Part shown: in pieces, positions 44,250-56,305 of the stretch
How the letters are laid out: every line of letters starts with the position of its first letter
Position numbering within the stretch: the first letter of the stretch is position 1
Assembly: GCF_002776525.5 (NCBI RefSeq)
Contig: NC_045436.1
Coordinates: 161,370,835 to 161,434,834 of the forward strand
Direction: 5' to 3'
DNA length: 64,000 nt
From: Piliocolobus tephrosceles
Lineage: Eukaryota; Chordata; Mammalia; Primates; Cercopithecidae
Notes under the pieces: model-generated
The model's database searches: none
Told to the model about the DNA's origin: nothing
What the model saw: only the letters and a program-made list of their open reading frames with translations
Program-made: the position numbers and the translations under genes

Positions 44250-44819
44250 TTTGGTGGATTTATCTACCTTTGTTCTTTGATATTGGTGATCTTCGGATGG
44301 GCTTTCTGTGTGGATGTTCTTTTTGTTGATGTTGATGCTATTCCTTTCTGTTTGTTAGTTTTCCTTCTAATAATCAGGCTCCTCTGCTGCAGGTCTGCTG
44401 AAGTTTGCTGGAGGTCCACTCCAGACCCTGTTTGCCTGGGTATCAACAGCGGAGGCTGCAGAATAGCAAAGATTGCTGCCCGTTCCTTCCTCTGGAAGCT
44501 TCACAGAGAGGCAGCTGCCAGATGCCAGTTGGAGCTCTCCTGCGTGAGGTGTCTATCAACCCCTGCTGGGAGGTGTCTCCCTGTCAGGAGACAAGGGGGT
44601 CAGGGACCCACTTGAGGAGGCAGTTTGTCCCTTAGCAGAGCTCAAGCATTGTGCTGGGAGATCTGCTGCTCTCTTCAGAGCCAGCAGCAGGAACATTTAA
44701 GTCTGCTGAAGCTGCACCCACAACCGCCCCTTCCCCCAGGTGCTCTGTTCCAGGGAGATGGGAGTTTTATCTATAAGCCCCTGACTGGTGCTGCTGCCTT
44801 TTGAAAAAAGTATTTTTTA

Positions 44820-46289
44820 AAAAATATTTACAGACACTGACTGTATAGAGAACAAGGTACCTGTCAGTATCATTTGAGTGAGTCATACTTGCAAATGGAT
44901 AACTACATTTAACCTTGTATCAGTTCTAAACAGGGCTTCCGAGCCTACAGATGAGTCACAGTCTACAAATAGTCTACAAACATGTCTAGATACATTTCAG
45001 AATTCTTTTTTTTCTTACGTAGCAGTTTCCTTTCCATTGGTTTTGGTCCCCAGTTGTTCTCCCCCCTCCCTCCCTTACTTCCTGCCTTTTAAGTTGTGAA
45101 AGTTCTTATAAGAACATTAAAGGAACATTTGAAATAAGAAACCCAAACAATTCTTATTCTCTCATTCTTGCAACACAGCTTTATTTTCCCCCAAGTTTGA
45201 ATTTTCTCTAAGAATTTTTTGGTTTGTACATATAATTTATAATTATATGATTGCAGTCAAAGTGAACAACTTTATTCAGCTTTCTTTCGTGCAGTTAGTG
45301 ACTGTACATTATTCCATTAAGTTAATGTCCATAATTCATGTACTTCTTCCCCATTGTTGAATTTTTAGGTTTTCTGTAAGTTTTTGTTTTTATAATGTCT
45401 GAGTGAATATTTTTGTTCATATAGCATTTTTCTCCTATTATGTAATAAATTCCTAAAAGCAGATTTATTGGATTAGAAATAATAAATCTTTTTGTGGATC
45501 CCAATACATATAATGAATTTGATATTTCTAGGTGAGTGGGAGGAAAGAATGATAATAAACTTTTATCTCAATATGGATTGAAGTTCCTAACATTAAGTTG
45601 GGTAGTCCAATGAGAACCACAACACAAATGAAGTTTCATAAATTTCTTCGTAAACTTCTTTAACTGCTTTGTACTATAAAAGTGGATTTTCATCTAATCA
45701 ACCTCAGATCTACCTAATGTTGAAAGAGTTGTACAGCTAATTTAAAACATCTTGGCCATTCAGCAGATAATCTAGACAACAGTTAATCCATCCTGGTACC
45801 ACGTTATTTGTAGCTATAAACTGTATTCTTTATATTAGCCAACTCTTTCAATTACCTGAGTAACATCACAATTTAAGGTGAGACTTTGGAAATGAGATTG
45901 TAGGATTTTTTTGTGCTAGCAAAACACCTTATGAGTGTGAATTTTAGCTAGATAATGCTGATGTTTTAAGAGCAAGCATTTGGACATGTATTGTCATATC
46001 TTGGTTTTGTAGCTATATGACTATAATTTTATTAGGTGAAAAACAATGACCTCATTTCTTGGGTAATCATTACTGCAGTTGCAGCTAGTTTCCTTTTAAT
46101 GAACAATCAATGCCTTTCTTTGGTGGTCCTCTGTTTACCTCTAATTTTGGTGGTTTCTTCCCCAGTTCATGGTTAAGTTTGTGGAAAGAGTTGCCACACT
46201 CCCCTTAAATCTGAATTATCCATAAGCTCCTGTTCATGCCACCTACTGAAACCGCTGCAGCAATGGTCAATGAGGATTTGTATTGTGAA
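44820..46289. other. Mostly unrecognised, with one L1M patch
   Basis: At 45,355-45,530 the words gtaataaattcctaaaagca and gatttattggattagaaat resemble the antisense 3' end of an L1M. The remainder, including 45,540-46,289, has no feature that I recognise. Confidence 0.4.
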
Positions 46290-47335
46290 GCCTAAATGAC
46301 ACATTTTGGCCTGTATCTTACCTGATCTCTGTAGTATTTTACAACTGGGATCACTCCCTTCTTGAAAGCCTCTGCTCCTCAGCTCCCATGACTTCTCTGT
46401 CTTACCATTCCATCTTGGTTTCCTCTGCAGGCTCTGTGTGTCTGCCTCCAAATGATGTGTCTCAGTTGTCAGAGCTCCTTCCTCGTTTAGCCCAATCTTC
46501 TATGGTGATTCCATCCATTCCTTTTTTTTTTTTTTTTTTTAACTACACAGCTATGTGCTGAGTGTTCTCAAATCTCTTCTTCTACCCTTCACTTATGACT
46601 TACTTACTAATCCATGCAGCCTACTGTTTATTTTTAATCATCTTTAATTCTACACATCTCAAATCACTAGCTTTTTGCCAAGATCCACTTGATTTAGGTA
46701 ACAACACCACTGTCCAGTCAATTACCCAGTCTAGAAACCTGGGAAGGACATTAGACACTCTTCTTATTCACCCCTATGTAACTGGCCATTAAGACATGTC
46801 GATTCTGTTTCTTAACTATCTCTGGAACTCTTTTTCTTTCTGTTTCCACTGATCCTCCCTGGGTTAAACCCATCAGAATCTCCTAACTGGTATCACTGAC
46901 TCTCATCTTGTCTTCCTTCCAGTCCTCTGCTTGCTGAAGTCACAGCGAGCTAAATGACTCCACTAATTTTACTACTTTCTTGATCTAACATCTCCATGCC
47001 TCCTTTCCTGGTATGCTCTACACATCATCCAAAAAGGATGAGACTGGACTCTTTCCTACAGTAATCAAGGTCTTCCATAATCTGGCATGTGCCACCTCCA
47101 TGATCATCTTCTTTGATTCCTGATCGTATTCTTTGCTCCAGTGAAGCTCTTCCCTGTTGTTTCTCGTGCCTCCTGCTTCTGTGCCTCTGCATATGTGATT
47201 CCCTCTGTCTAGACTGCTCTCTTTATTAGTGAAAACTGCATTTCTTCAAGACCCACTTGAAGGTTTTCTTCCTTCTACCCTGAACTTCCACCTTGAGTTA
47301 CTCCCACATACTGTGCTGTTAACTCTCAAAGAGAT
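46290..47335 (+). mobile_element. L2: L2 LINE, long sense fragment
   Basis: Just over 1 kb of diverged L2. Recognisable blocks are ctgtcttaccattccatctt, aacctgggaaggacattaga, gacatgtcgattctgtttct, tcctaactggtatcactgac, caaggtcttccataatctgg and gcctctgcatatgtgattcc. A T-run at about 46,521-46,540 interrupts it. Coding capacity is lost. Confidence 0.75.
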
Positions 47336-47438
47336 CTTAAAGGGCAAGGTTTATGATTTTGTTTCCCTTTAAATAACATTGATGTCCCATGATTTAAAAA
47401 AAATACTATATATTTTATTGATAAGGATTTAAATAATA

Positions 47439-47745
47439 GGCCAGGCATGGTGACTCAGACCTGTAATCCTAGCACTTTCAGAGGCCAGATGGGTGGATCA
47501 CCTGGGGTCAGGAGTTCGAGACCAGCCTGGCCAACATGGTGAAACCCTGTCTTCACTAAAAATACAAAATTAGCCGGGTGCGGTGGGGCGCGTCTGTAAT
47601 CTCAGCTACTTGGGAGGGTGAGGCAGGAGAGTCACTTGAACCCGGGAGGTGGAGATAGCAGTAAGCCGAATTGTGCCATTGTACTCCAGCCTGGGCAAAA
47701 AGAGCAAAACTCTGTCTCAAAAAGAAAAAAAAAAAATAAAAAAAG
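47439..47745 (+). mobile_element. Alu: Alu SINE, full length
   Basis: Complete dimer with an A-rich tail. Flanked by gatttaaataata (47,426-47,438) and aatttaaataata (47,746-47,758). Divergence fits AluS or AluJ. Confidence 0.94.
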
Positions 47746-47769
47746 AATTTAAATAATAAAGTTCAAAGA

Positions 47770-48480
47770 AAGAAGTAAAACCACACATATGCCCACCACT
47801 CATATTTATTTCATCCAATTTGTTTATATGTTTATAGACAATTATTTCTTTTTCATAATGGGCATCACAGGGCATAAATTTGTGACCTTTTTAAAAGTTA
47901 ATATATTGTGAAAATTTTCCTATGTTTTCCAAAAACCTAATTATTATTTAATTTTTATATTTTGATACATAATATTTTACATATTTATGAGGTCCATGTG
48001 ATATTTTGTTACATGCATAGAATGTATAATGATCAGTATTTGATTATTTGCCTATTTATCTAATTTCTATGTGTTGGGAACAATTCATGTTCTCTCTTTT
48101 AGCTACTTTGAAATACACAATACATTGTTGCTAACTAGAGTCACCCTGCTCTGCTATCCAACATTAGAACTTATACCATCTGTCTAACTGTATGTTTCTA
48201 CCTATTAACCAACCTCTCTTTATCAGCTCCTCCAACCCATGCACCCTTTCCAGCCTCTGGTATTTGTTATTCTACTCTCTACATCCACGATATCAACTTC
48301 AAAAACATAATTGTTAATGGCTATCTTATATTTGATATTATTATCTCATATAGACATGCCATAATTTCTTTAACCATGTCCTATTGATGCATATGTAAGT
48401 TTTCTTTTCAATTTTAATATGATAAAGCTTTGTTGAATAACCTCTTTCTTGATATTTGACAGATTTCATGAAATAGAAGA
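47770..48480 (-). mobile_element. L1: L1 3'-end pieces, antisense, two ages
   Basis: The central block (about 47,940-48,310) is the antisense 3' UTR of an L1MA/L1PB-like element: tgaggtccatgtgatatttt, ctaactagagtcaccctgct, ctctgctatccaacattaga and ttctactctctacatccac. The flanking parts (47,770-47,935 and 48,318-48,465, the latter with ccataatttctttaaccatg) read as an older antisense L1M. That suggests one L1 inside another. Confidence 0.6.
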
Positions 48481-49148
48481 AGGGGACAAAGATTTACCAC
48501 AACACAAGTCTAATTTTTCTCAAACTTAACAAATTCCATCAAAGGCAGATTTTTATGAATAGTAAAGATTGCCTGGCACAATAAAACTCCATTAACCCTT
48601 TAGATGTTTTTGTAAAAGCAGTATTGATAATTAAACATGTTTTTTAAAAACCTAATGTTTGCTATAGATTAGTCATATAGAATGTGTGAGAGTGAGGGTT
48701 GCTAAGAGAACTTCAGCTTTTCCATTTTCTGATTTTGCAGTAATATAGCTTTTTATGTAACTAGTTCATATTTGTGAAGTGCTTTGAAGATGAAAGCTAT
48801 TATGTAAGGGCAAAATCACTTCATAAAAATGTTACATATAAAATACAAAAATCCATAGACAGACTCTGAGATTTTCAAAGTAACATCAACTCTTTCATGT
48901 AATCATTTATAACCACCATCTTTTGACTAGTAATCCAGGATTCATTTATAGATTATTCTTGGAGTATTTTAGTGTTATCCGTTACGGTGAAATTGTTTTT
49001 ACAGTCAAAGGCAGTGTGGTTAGGAATGACATTATTTTTTTTTTTTAACCATGGTTATTGAAGTCGTAGCACATTTTATAAATAGGTAAAGATAAGTAAA
49101 AATTGGCTATAAATATAAATCTTTCTGTTATCCAACATTACAACTACA
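48481..49148. other. No recognised gene or repeat
   Basis: AT-rich DNA with a short T tract near 49,036-49,048. Nothing else supportable. Confidence 0.45.
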
Positions 49149-49163
49149 CAGATTGGTATTTTA

Positions 49164-49469
49164 TTTATTTGTGTATTTATTTATTTTGAGATGAAGTCTC
49201 ACTCTGTTGCCCAGGCTGGAGTGCAGTGGTGTGATCTCTGCTCTCTGTAGCCTCTGCCTCCAGAGTTCAAGTGATTCTTCTGCCTCAGCCTCCTGAGTAG
49301 CTGGGACTACAGGCATGTGCAGCCATGCCCAGCTAATTTTTGTATTTTCAGTAGAGATGGGGTTTTACCATGTTGGCCAGACTGGTCTCGAACTTCTGAC
49401 CTTGGGTGATCTACCCACCTTGGCCTCCCAAAGCGCTGGCATTACAGGTGTGAGCCACTGCGCCTAGCC
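49164..49469 (-). mobile_element. Alu: Alu SINE, antisense
   Basis: A TTTA-type tail, then gagatgaagtctcac, then a full reversed Alu to gcgcctagcc. Flanks cagattggtatttta (49,149-49,163) and cagattagtatttta (49,470-49,484) are a 15-bp duplication with one difference. Confidence 0.95.
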
Positions 49470-49484
49470 CAGATTAGTATTTTA

Positions 49485-51769
49485 AAGAACAAGATTTCAT
49501 CATGTGTTGTTTAGGTTGTAAAGCTGCAGCAATCGTAAATTACAGATTATCTTATTTCTGTAGCATATTCAAAGAAAGATTGTACATTCTGTGTGAGTAA
49601 TGTACATGGAGAGTTAGCTAGGTGTTAAAGGTTTTCCCTGCATGCAACTGTGAACAATATTCCACAGAGACAATATGTCATCCCCAAATTCAAGGTGTCC
49701 TGATGTCAGCATTTGACCCTTTTAGTCACACACACACAGTAATTTTTGGTTTAAAATATTGCTTTTAAAGTTTCTCTGGATCCCCCACTTATTACATACC
49801 TATTACTGAAATGCAGTTTCACTGCTGTATCCTGAAACTGAAGCTACATTTTTTCAGTGATTTCTTGTAATGACAGTAACACTTTTCACACAGACACATC
49901 TCAACTCACTGACTCCAAATGCCCATGAAACTATCCTATGATACGTGCTCTCTTTGGCCAGGATTGAAACTCAATTATAGTGAATTTAAAAACAGGAACC
50001 CAGAATTGCAGTCATGCAAGGAACCAAGAATCAGGCTGAACTTCAGGTATAACATATGCCATAGTTGGAGTCCAGGAATTTTGCTTTTGCTTTTATGCCT
50101 TTCTGCTGGAATTGATACATGTTTATGCAATACAACTTCAACTTTGGAAACTGAAAACAAGTGAAATATTTTCTATTTATTTATTTAGTATTTATTTGTT
50201 TTTTACTTTTGGCTTCTACTTGTGCCTATTTCTGGGTACCTCCTTTCTAGCTTCCTCCCTGACCCCCTACCCCGCTGCCCCAGTCTGGGCCTGATTGGCT
50301 TTTAGGGGTATTGAAGCCTAGGCATACTCAAAGTGGGATAAAATTATTGTTGTTCTAGAAATCTTTTTTTTTTTCCCCCTTGGCTTCTGACCTTTTTGTG
50401 CACTTGAAATTGCATTTAATATTTCATTACTACAGGTCTTTCCATTTAATTTCCTAGATGCTTTTTTCACGTGAAAAAAATCTACAAATTTGGCTTTGCA
50501 GTACGGAATTATGGGGTCTAATAATTCTCCAGTCCATGACAGTTCAGTAACTGGTGCCCTCTAGCATTTTTATTGCACACGATTTTATTGCTAAAAGGTT
50601 AGACCATTTGACCATTTTATTTTAGACTTATCCATCAAACATTACTTGCAGAGAATTAAAATCATGCACAGTTTAAAATGTAACCAACATTTAGTCATTT
50701 TCCTCAAAAGGGGTATCCTTAACCTCGCCATGAGAAGGACCCCTAACCTACAAATACAACATGTAACAAATGGATGTATGATCATGGAAAGGTAGGCAAC
50801 TTCATCGTGTAGGTATGTCTGGTACTTCATGCAGCTAACCATATAGTAGTGAAGGTAGTGAATAAGTATTTCCCTAATAGTCTTCCTTTTTTAGTCACCC
50901 ATTAATATTTCTAGAACATTGACCTTTAGTCAAATGGTGAATTCTTCCATCCTGACATGACAACGGAAAGATCAGTGAGCTAGTTAGGAAAACTCCCTTG
51001 CAATTCATTTTGTTTTCCAAATGGCTCAAAAAGGGCTTAAAACTTTAAGACTGGAATTTCATAAAATTTACAACTTTTTGGGCGATTGGGAAATGGAAGG
51101 ATGCTTTATTCAGTTGGGCACATTCTTTTGACTGCCTGAAGATTGACCTATCCATGGAGCTGATTGGATTTGTCCTTGATGTGACAGGCTTTCGTGAAGA
51201 GCTGACCACTTTGGCAAGCTCGCCTCTTCACCTCCTACAGGGCTGAATTTGCTCCATAGGACTTGCAGTAAATACCTGATTGTTTTCCGAGTTCACTTGT
51301 TCGATGGAAGGCTCTTGTCCTGTCTATGGTGGGAACCGTATATGCTTATGTGTGCTAAATGCATTAGAAACTATGTATCATACTTCAAAGTTCCTTAATG
51401 ATGTTGATGATAATCTTTAATGATAATTTCCCAAAGGGAAGGAAAATGTATGGGCTGTTAGGTGTTCTTTAATGTGTGAATGGAAAGTCATTACAGAAAA
51501 GAAAAGTGTGCAGGTTTTTTTTCCCCCCCCGGTGCAGTGTCTGCCATTTTGCACAATCTACGCAAATGATTTCTGACAATGTTACCCACAATATCACTAG
51601 TAACCATTTGGTATGGCAAGTCACTGTGGTTCTGTTCTGCCTCTCCTCTTCACCCTTGGGCCCCCTGTCTGTCCAAGACCATGACAGGTCTCACTTAGGA
51701 GTTTGGGTTTGTGCTTTCTTTTGCCTGGGACATGATTCTGTGCCTCTTAATAGGGCTGCTTTCATCTCA
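49485..51769. other. Long stretch without recognised repeat
   Basis: About 2.3 kb with no recognised repeat. Includes a run of nine C near 51,521-51,530. The 181-codon frame starting at 51,476 passes from here into the L2 fragment, which argues against it being a gene. Confidence 0.4.
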
Positions 51770-52046
51770 CTCTTCCACCTGAACCCAAATACCTCCCTTC
51801 AGAGAGAGCTTCCCTGTGAGCCCAGTCTAAAGTGGGCTATCTCCATTTTGGTCTATCACAACACCCTTTTTATTCTCATGCTGGCTCTAGTCTCAGTTTT
51901 TGCTAGCTTTAATTATTCCCCTCACACCTCCTCCCACCGTAATATAAGCTCTATCGTCTGCCTTGTGATTGACCATATCCCCAGCTTGTACTGTGCTGGC
52001 TGGTATAGAGTAAGTGCTTAATAAATATTTGTTGAATGAATTGATG
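51770..52046 (+). mobile_element. L2: L2 LINE 3' end, sense
   Basis: Ends with gtaagtgcttaataaatatt and tgttgaatgaatt, the canonical L2 3' terminus. Upstream are ccgtaatataagctctatcg and agagagcttccctgtgagcc. Confidence 0.85.
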
Positions 52047-52570
52047 CACAAATGATGGATCTGAGCATGATTCTTGCTTCAAATAGTTAATGTGACATTT
52101 TCCTTTTTAACTGCCTTTTTGGTCTATGCCCTGTTCGACTCTTAGAGAAGCTGACTGATTTTGATAAAATTTGGTACACTGCACAGTGTAAGTCCCACCT
52201 TGAATTGGATTTATAATTCAGTCTGTCATCTTGAATCCAAGTGGTGGCAGATAAACTTGACAAATCGGACTTTGAGCAGATCTCAGTACAGTTTGGGGCA
52301 TGGATCAATGTACCATTTAATTGAAATGTGTGGAGTCTAAATTTCACAAACCTTAACCCTAACCTTCACCCACCTCAACCTGATTTTCCTTTTTAATGAT
52401 ACTGTTTTCTTCAAAACCTCACATTTGGAGCCAGATTAAAAATGTCTTGGGAAAAGAAAATCAACCTGGAGTTTTAATGGTGGATATTCGGTTATTTTCC
52501 CAGAAAGCCCCCACATATCCCAACCTGACAGGGTGGATGGTGGACATAGGTTTCTTTTTCTTTTTTTTTT
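52047..52570. other. No recognised gene or repeat
   Basis: Includes a short telomere-like word (ttaaccctaacc, 52,353-52,364) and a T-run at about 52,560-52,573. No gene evidence. Confidence 0.45.
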
Positions 52571-53013
52571 TTAGGGTGGGGGGTTGGTGGACATTTGGGT
52601 TATTTCTGCTTTTTGGCTATTACTAATAATGCTGCTATAAACATGCAGGTGCAAGTTTTCATGTGGACACATGTTTTCATTTCTCTTGAGCATATACTTA
52701 GGAGTGGAATTGTTGGGTCATGTGGTAACACCATGTTTAATCTGTTCCAGTCTGGCAGTTCCTCAAATGAATAGTGCACATTTTTACAGTCCCATCTTCA
52801 TGGTATGAGGGTTTCAATTTCTCCACATCCTTGCCAACACTTGTTAGTATCTGGCTTGTTGATTCTAGCAATTCTAGTGGGTGTGAAGTGGCATCTCGTG
52901 TTTTTGATTTCCATTTTCCTAATGACTCAGTGATGCTGAGCATCTTTTCGTGTGCTTATTGGCTGTTTGTATGTCTCGTTTAGAGAAATGTCTATTCAGA
53001 TCCTTTGCCCATT
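52571..53013 (-). mobile_element. L1M: L1M LINE 3' part, antisense
   Basis: ggtggacatttgggttattt, aataatgctgctataaacat, ttaggagtggaattgttggg, tctccacatccttgccaaca and gatgctgagcatcttttcgt are the antisense end of L1 ORF2 and 3' UTR in an older (L1MA/MB-like) copy. Confidence 0.8.
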
Positions 53014-53213
53014 TTTTTTCTTTTAACATTTATTTTAAGTTCAAGGGTACACGTGCAGGTTTGTTACATAGGTAAAGTTGTGTCATGGGGTTTGTTATAC
53101 AGATTATCCCATCACTCAGGTATTAAGCCTAGAACCCTTTAGTTGTTTTCTCTGATCCTCTCCCTCCTTCCACCCCCACCCTCTGAATAGACCCCAGTGT
53201 GTGATGTTCCCCA
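53014..53213 (-). mobile_element. L1P: Primate L1 3' end, antisense, 5'-truncated
   Basis: tttattttaagttcaagggt, acacgtgcaggtttgttaca, then gtgtgtgatgttccc, the antisense L1P 3' UTR. Only about 200 bp long. It adjoins the older L1M exactly at gcccatttttttt, so it probably inserted at the edge of, or within, that element. Confidence 0.8.
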
Positions 53214-54737
53214 CTGTGAGGACACAAGGTTTCTTCATGATTCCTGGCAACCAGGCCACATGGAAAGGTTTCAAAATATAGAGTGACAGGGTTGGACTGT
53301 TCTCTAACTTTCCCTGAGTGAGTCTAGACCAGCAGCCAGGGATAGATGCAGATAGAAGAAAAGAAATACCAACTTGGGTCAGTGAAATGGAGGCTTTTCT
53401 ACATGGAAATATCTGTCCCTCCCAGGGGTGTTAACCATCATCTTTTGGCCACAGGAAGCAGTTTGAATGTTGTAGGAAAATTTTAACTCTGATATCTGGG
53501 ATCACCTCTTAGAAATCTATGACATCCTGTATGAGGTTTCATGTATCTTTGGATTGGAAAAATACTGACAAGTGGTGTTTTAAGAAATATCAGTGCCTCC
53601 TTGGTTTTGTTTTGATTTCTGTGTGTCTGTGCTCAGTGCTAGGTGCCTTTGCTAGAGAATTTGCATCGCTGTTCCTCAATGGTTTATTTGTGTTTGCTAT
53701 CACATAGCAATTGCCAGGTTCCAAAACACTGGAAAAACCAGTGTCAACACAGAACGTGAAAAAGGTGAAAATAAAGACTGCAGATTACTTGCTATTTGCA
53801 GTGGCAAATTCTGACCTCAGTATCCTAGATATATAGTCTCATGAATGGGCAACCTATCAATTTTTTTATTTGATCTATTCTTAAAAACACAGCTGTCTTT
53901 TGATATCTTAATCCTGTGCTCTCCTTCTTTCCACCCACAGCCTTGTCCCTCGTCTCTCGTTTATAAATTTGTGTAACATGCCTTTCATTTCTTCCTTTCA
54001 ATTTGTTTTCTGATAGTAAAAGACATTTTTATTCATTATAGATTTGTAGTCTGCAGAAATATATAAGGAAGAGCCTAGAAATGACCCAGAAGTTCAATAT
54101 TTAGAGACAAACGATATTAACATTTTAGCGTGTTTCCTTCCAGCTTTATTCCTATGCCTAAATATGCATTGATAGGGAAAAGCTAATTTTGAAAAGCAGT
54201 CTTACTCACAGCTTTAGTGCTGAACATTTTCCTTGCTGCTTAATCTCAGTGGTCTGAGAAATTCTTTCCATGGCCCTGCCAAAGCTGGAAAGGGCAAATA
54301 TCCTCTATTTTGCTCATCTTTTTCCTCCTCCATCTGCTGCAGACACCTCTTTGCCCCAGTATCGCCAGACCCAACTGTTTCCTCATTAGGTCCCTTTGAC
54401 CATTAGCCTCCCTTTTCCTGCTGCTTAGGCCGCAGGAGTCCGGGACTGGCCTACTTATCTTATGGCCTGCAGTTTTGTGAGTTCACACTTGTAGCTTCTC
54501 CCTTCCAGAATGTAGAACTGGACTGTGTTTCTGCTTCTCTGCAGCCGATGGGAGGGAAAACGCTGCTCATGGCAGGGAGTCAGAGCTCTGAAGCTTTAAG
54601 TGTCTCCCGGGCTGGTGTTGATCTGCTTAGCCAAAGATTGCTCTTAAGGATTCTAGAAATTCAGCCCGACTTTCCCCCAGCTCTCTGCTCTGTGCGCACA
54701 GAACCTCCTTCACCTCCAAGTTGTCGGAAGGAAGTGG
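53214..54737. other. Mostly unrecognised, with an L1M-like patch
   Basis: At about 54,000-54,175 the words gaaatgacccagaagttcaa and acgatattaacattttagcg resemble antisense L1M. The rest has no recognised gene or repeat. Confidence 0.4.
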
Positions 54738-54935
54738 TAACTAACATTTATTCGGCATTTGTACTTTGCATACATTCACTCTTCACAGGGATACATGAAA
54801 TAGCTATTATTATCCCCATTTTGGAGATGAGAAGGTTGAGGCTGAGAGAGATTAACAAAGTAGCTTGCTGAAGATTACCACACTGGGATTCAAAACCAGG
54901 CCTGTGTAGCTACAAAGCCTATCTTTTCCACCAAA
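54738..54935 (-). mobile_element. MIR: MIR SINE, antisense
   Basis: ctaacatttattcggcattt, gctattattatccccatttt, gagatgagaaggttgaggct, ctgggattcaaaaccaggcc and tatcttttccacc give a near full-length antisense copy. Confidence 0.85.
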
Positions 54936-55153
54936 CTCAAAAGTTCTTTTCGGTAGAAAAATAAACTTCAGATCTTTGGTGTGGGGAGTTCTCTGGATAA
55001 GACTAAGAACTGCAAGTGTAGCCAAGGCCAAAGTGTTTACTGATAAGGGCTGTGTAGAACAAATGGAAACAAGAAAAGGCTACCAGCCTCTGAGTTAGCG
55101 TTAAGGACTCAAAGACTGTCAGGGCTAGAAAGAACCTTAGAGTTGATTTAAGC

Positions 55154-55328
55154 TGGAGATCCTCAACCCTAGCTGCATAGCAGAACCACCTGGGAAGTTT
55201 TAAAAAACTACAAATGCCTGGCACACAGGAACCTAGCCAACGATTTTTAGGTGTGAGCCCTGGTGTGGGCATTTTTTTATAAAGCTCTTCAGGTGATTCT
55301 AATGTGGAACCAACTTTGAGAACCACTG
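55154..55328 (+). mobile_element. MER5A: MER5A-type hAT-Charlie element
   Basis: The left end ctggagatcctcaaccctag and right end ctttgagaaccactg are MER5 termini. The interior has cagaaccacctgggaagttt and aggtgattctaatgtgg. The 8-bp flanks atttaagc and atttaggt (55,329-55,336) are a partly decayed target duplication. Confidence 0.85.
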
Positions 55329-55336
55329 ATTTAGGT

Positions 55337-55615
55337 AAACTCCTTTATTTGGCATTTAAGTGAACTCAAAGCCAATGAGTTAAATGAGGTGCTCAAGGTC
55401 GCTAAGTTGGTCAGGGAAAGACTCGGAAGTATAGTGTAGCTCATGTGCCTTAGTTTAGTGGCTGCCTGGGGTGAGTGGAATGAGTTGGAGCTTGAACAAA
55501 TCGGAAACACATATGCTCCTCTCAAACTCGGGAGGCAAGAGAGATGAAACTTTAATGCTGTCCCTTCCATAAGTAGCACTAGGGAGTTTCAGAAGAGAGG
55601 CAACCTTAATTCACT
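55337..55615. other. No recognised gene or repeat
   Basis: Short interval between a MER5A and an Alu. A minus-strand frame (55,331-55,579) has no recognisable domain. Confidence 0.45.
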
Positions 55616-55625
55616 CTACTGACTT

Positions 55626-55942
55626 CTTTTTTTTTTTTTTGAGACAGAGTCTTGGTCTTTTGCCCAGGCTAGAGTGTAGTGGCATGATCCGGTCTCACTG
55701 CAACCTCTGCCTCCCAGGTTCAAACGATTCTCTTGCCTCGGCCTCCTGAGTAGCTGAGACTATAGGCACACACCACCGTGCCTGGCCATTTTAAAATTTA
55801 TTTTTATTTTTTTAAATTTTTCATGGAGATGGAGTTTCATCATGTTGGCTAGGCTGGTCTTGAAGTTCTGACCTCAGGTGACCCTCCAGCCTTGGCCTCT
55901 CAAAGTGCTGGGATTATAGGCATGAGCCACCGCACCCTACCC
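55626..55942 (-). mobile_element. Alu: Alu SINE, antisense
   Basis: Poly-T, gagacagagtcttgg and a full reversed Alu. It has an extra AT-rich expansion in the linker (about 55,788-55,820). The exact 10-bp duplication ctactgactt flanks it at 55,616-55,625 and 55,943-55,952. Confidence 0.95.
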
Positions 55943-56305
55943 CTACTGACTTTCCATGTTGCATTTATGAAGGGAGAAGGTTCCTGTCTTCATATCTGAC
56001 TCAGGGACTCTCCCCTCACCCCCACCTTTTCCTTTTCCTCTTATACTTCTTGGAGGTTTTTCAGGAGATATTTTGTCAGCCCCTTGGAGAAGACAGTGGG
56101 TGGGGGCTAGAGATGGTACAAGTGAAGGATAGGTAGCTAGCACCACTCAGACCCTTTGCAAAGCTCTAAGCAACTTGACTGTTTTGTAGGAAGTATATTG
56201 GGGACAGAAAGTTGTGTAAAGCTTGAAGGTGGGATAAAATGGTTTCTGATAGATCAAAGAGGGTCTGTGTATTTCATGTATGGTTTAATATAAGTTATAT
56301 GAGAT

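Larger units (their letters stand above)
38741..44802 (-). mobile_element. L1P: Primate L1 LINE (L1PA/L1PB group), nearly full length, antisense
   Basis: The 3' end is at left (ttattattacactttaagtt) and the 5' untranslated region at right, cut inside that region at 44,802. Order in the L1 sense: about 550 bp of 5' UTR, ORF1 (44,249 to 43,227), a 63-bp inter-ORF gap, ORF2 (43,163 to 38,956), then the 3' UTR with its G-rich tract (seen as cccctagtcccccacccc). Flanks gaaaacagtatt (38,722) and gaaaaaagtatt (44,803) are the target duplication. The element carries an antisense Alu at 39,717-40,064. Without it the length is about 5.7 kb. Both frames are broken, so it cannot move by itself. Confidence 0.95.

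Noticed and set aside
44211..44635. Plus-strand frames of 134 and 76 codons
   Set aside because: They are the antisense of the L1 5' UTR and have no independent support.
51476..52021. A 181-codon plus-strand frame, the longest outside L1 ORF remnants
   Set aside because: The C-terminal third is L2 sequence, composition is not coding-like, and no domain or transcript signal is visible.
52353..52364. Telomere-like word ttaaccctaacc
   Set aside because: Fewer than two hexamer units; expected by chance in 64 kb.
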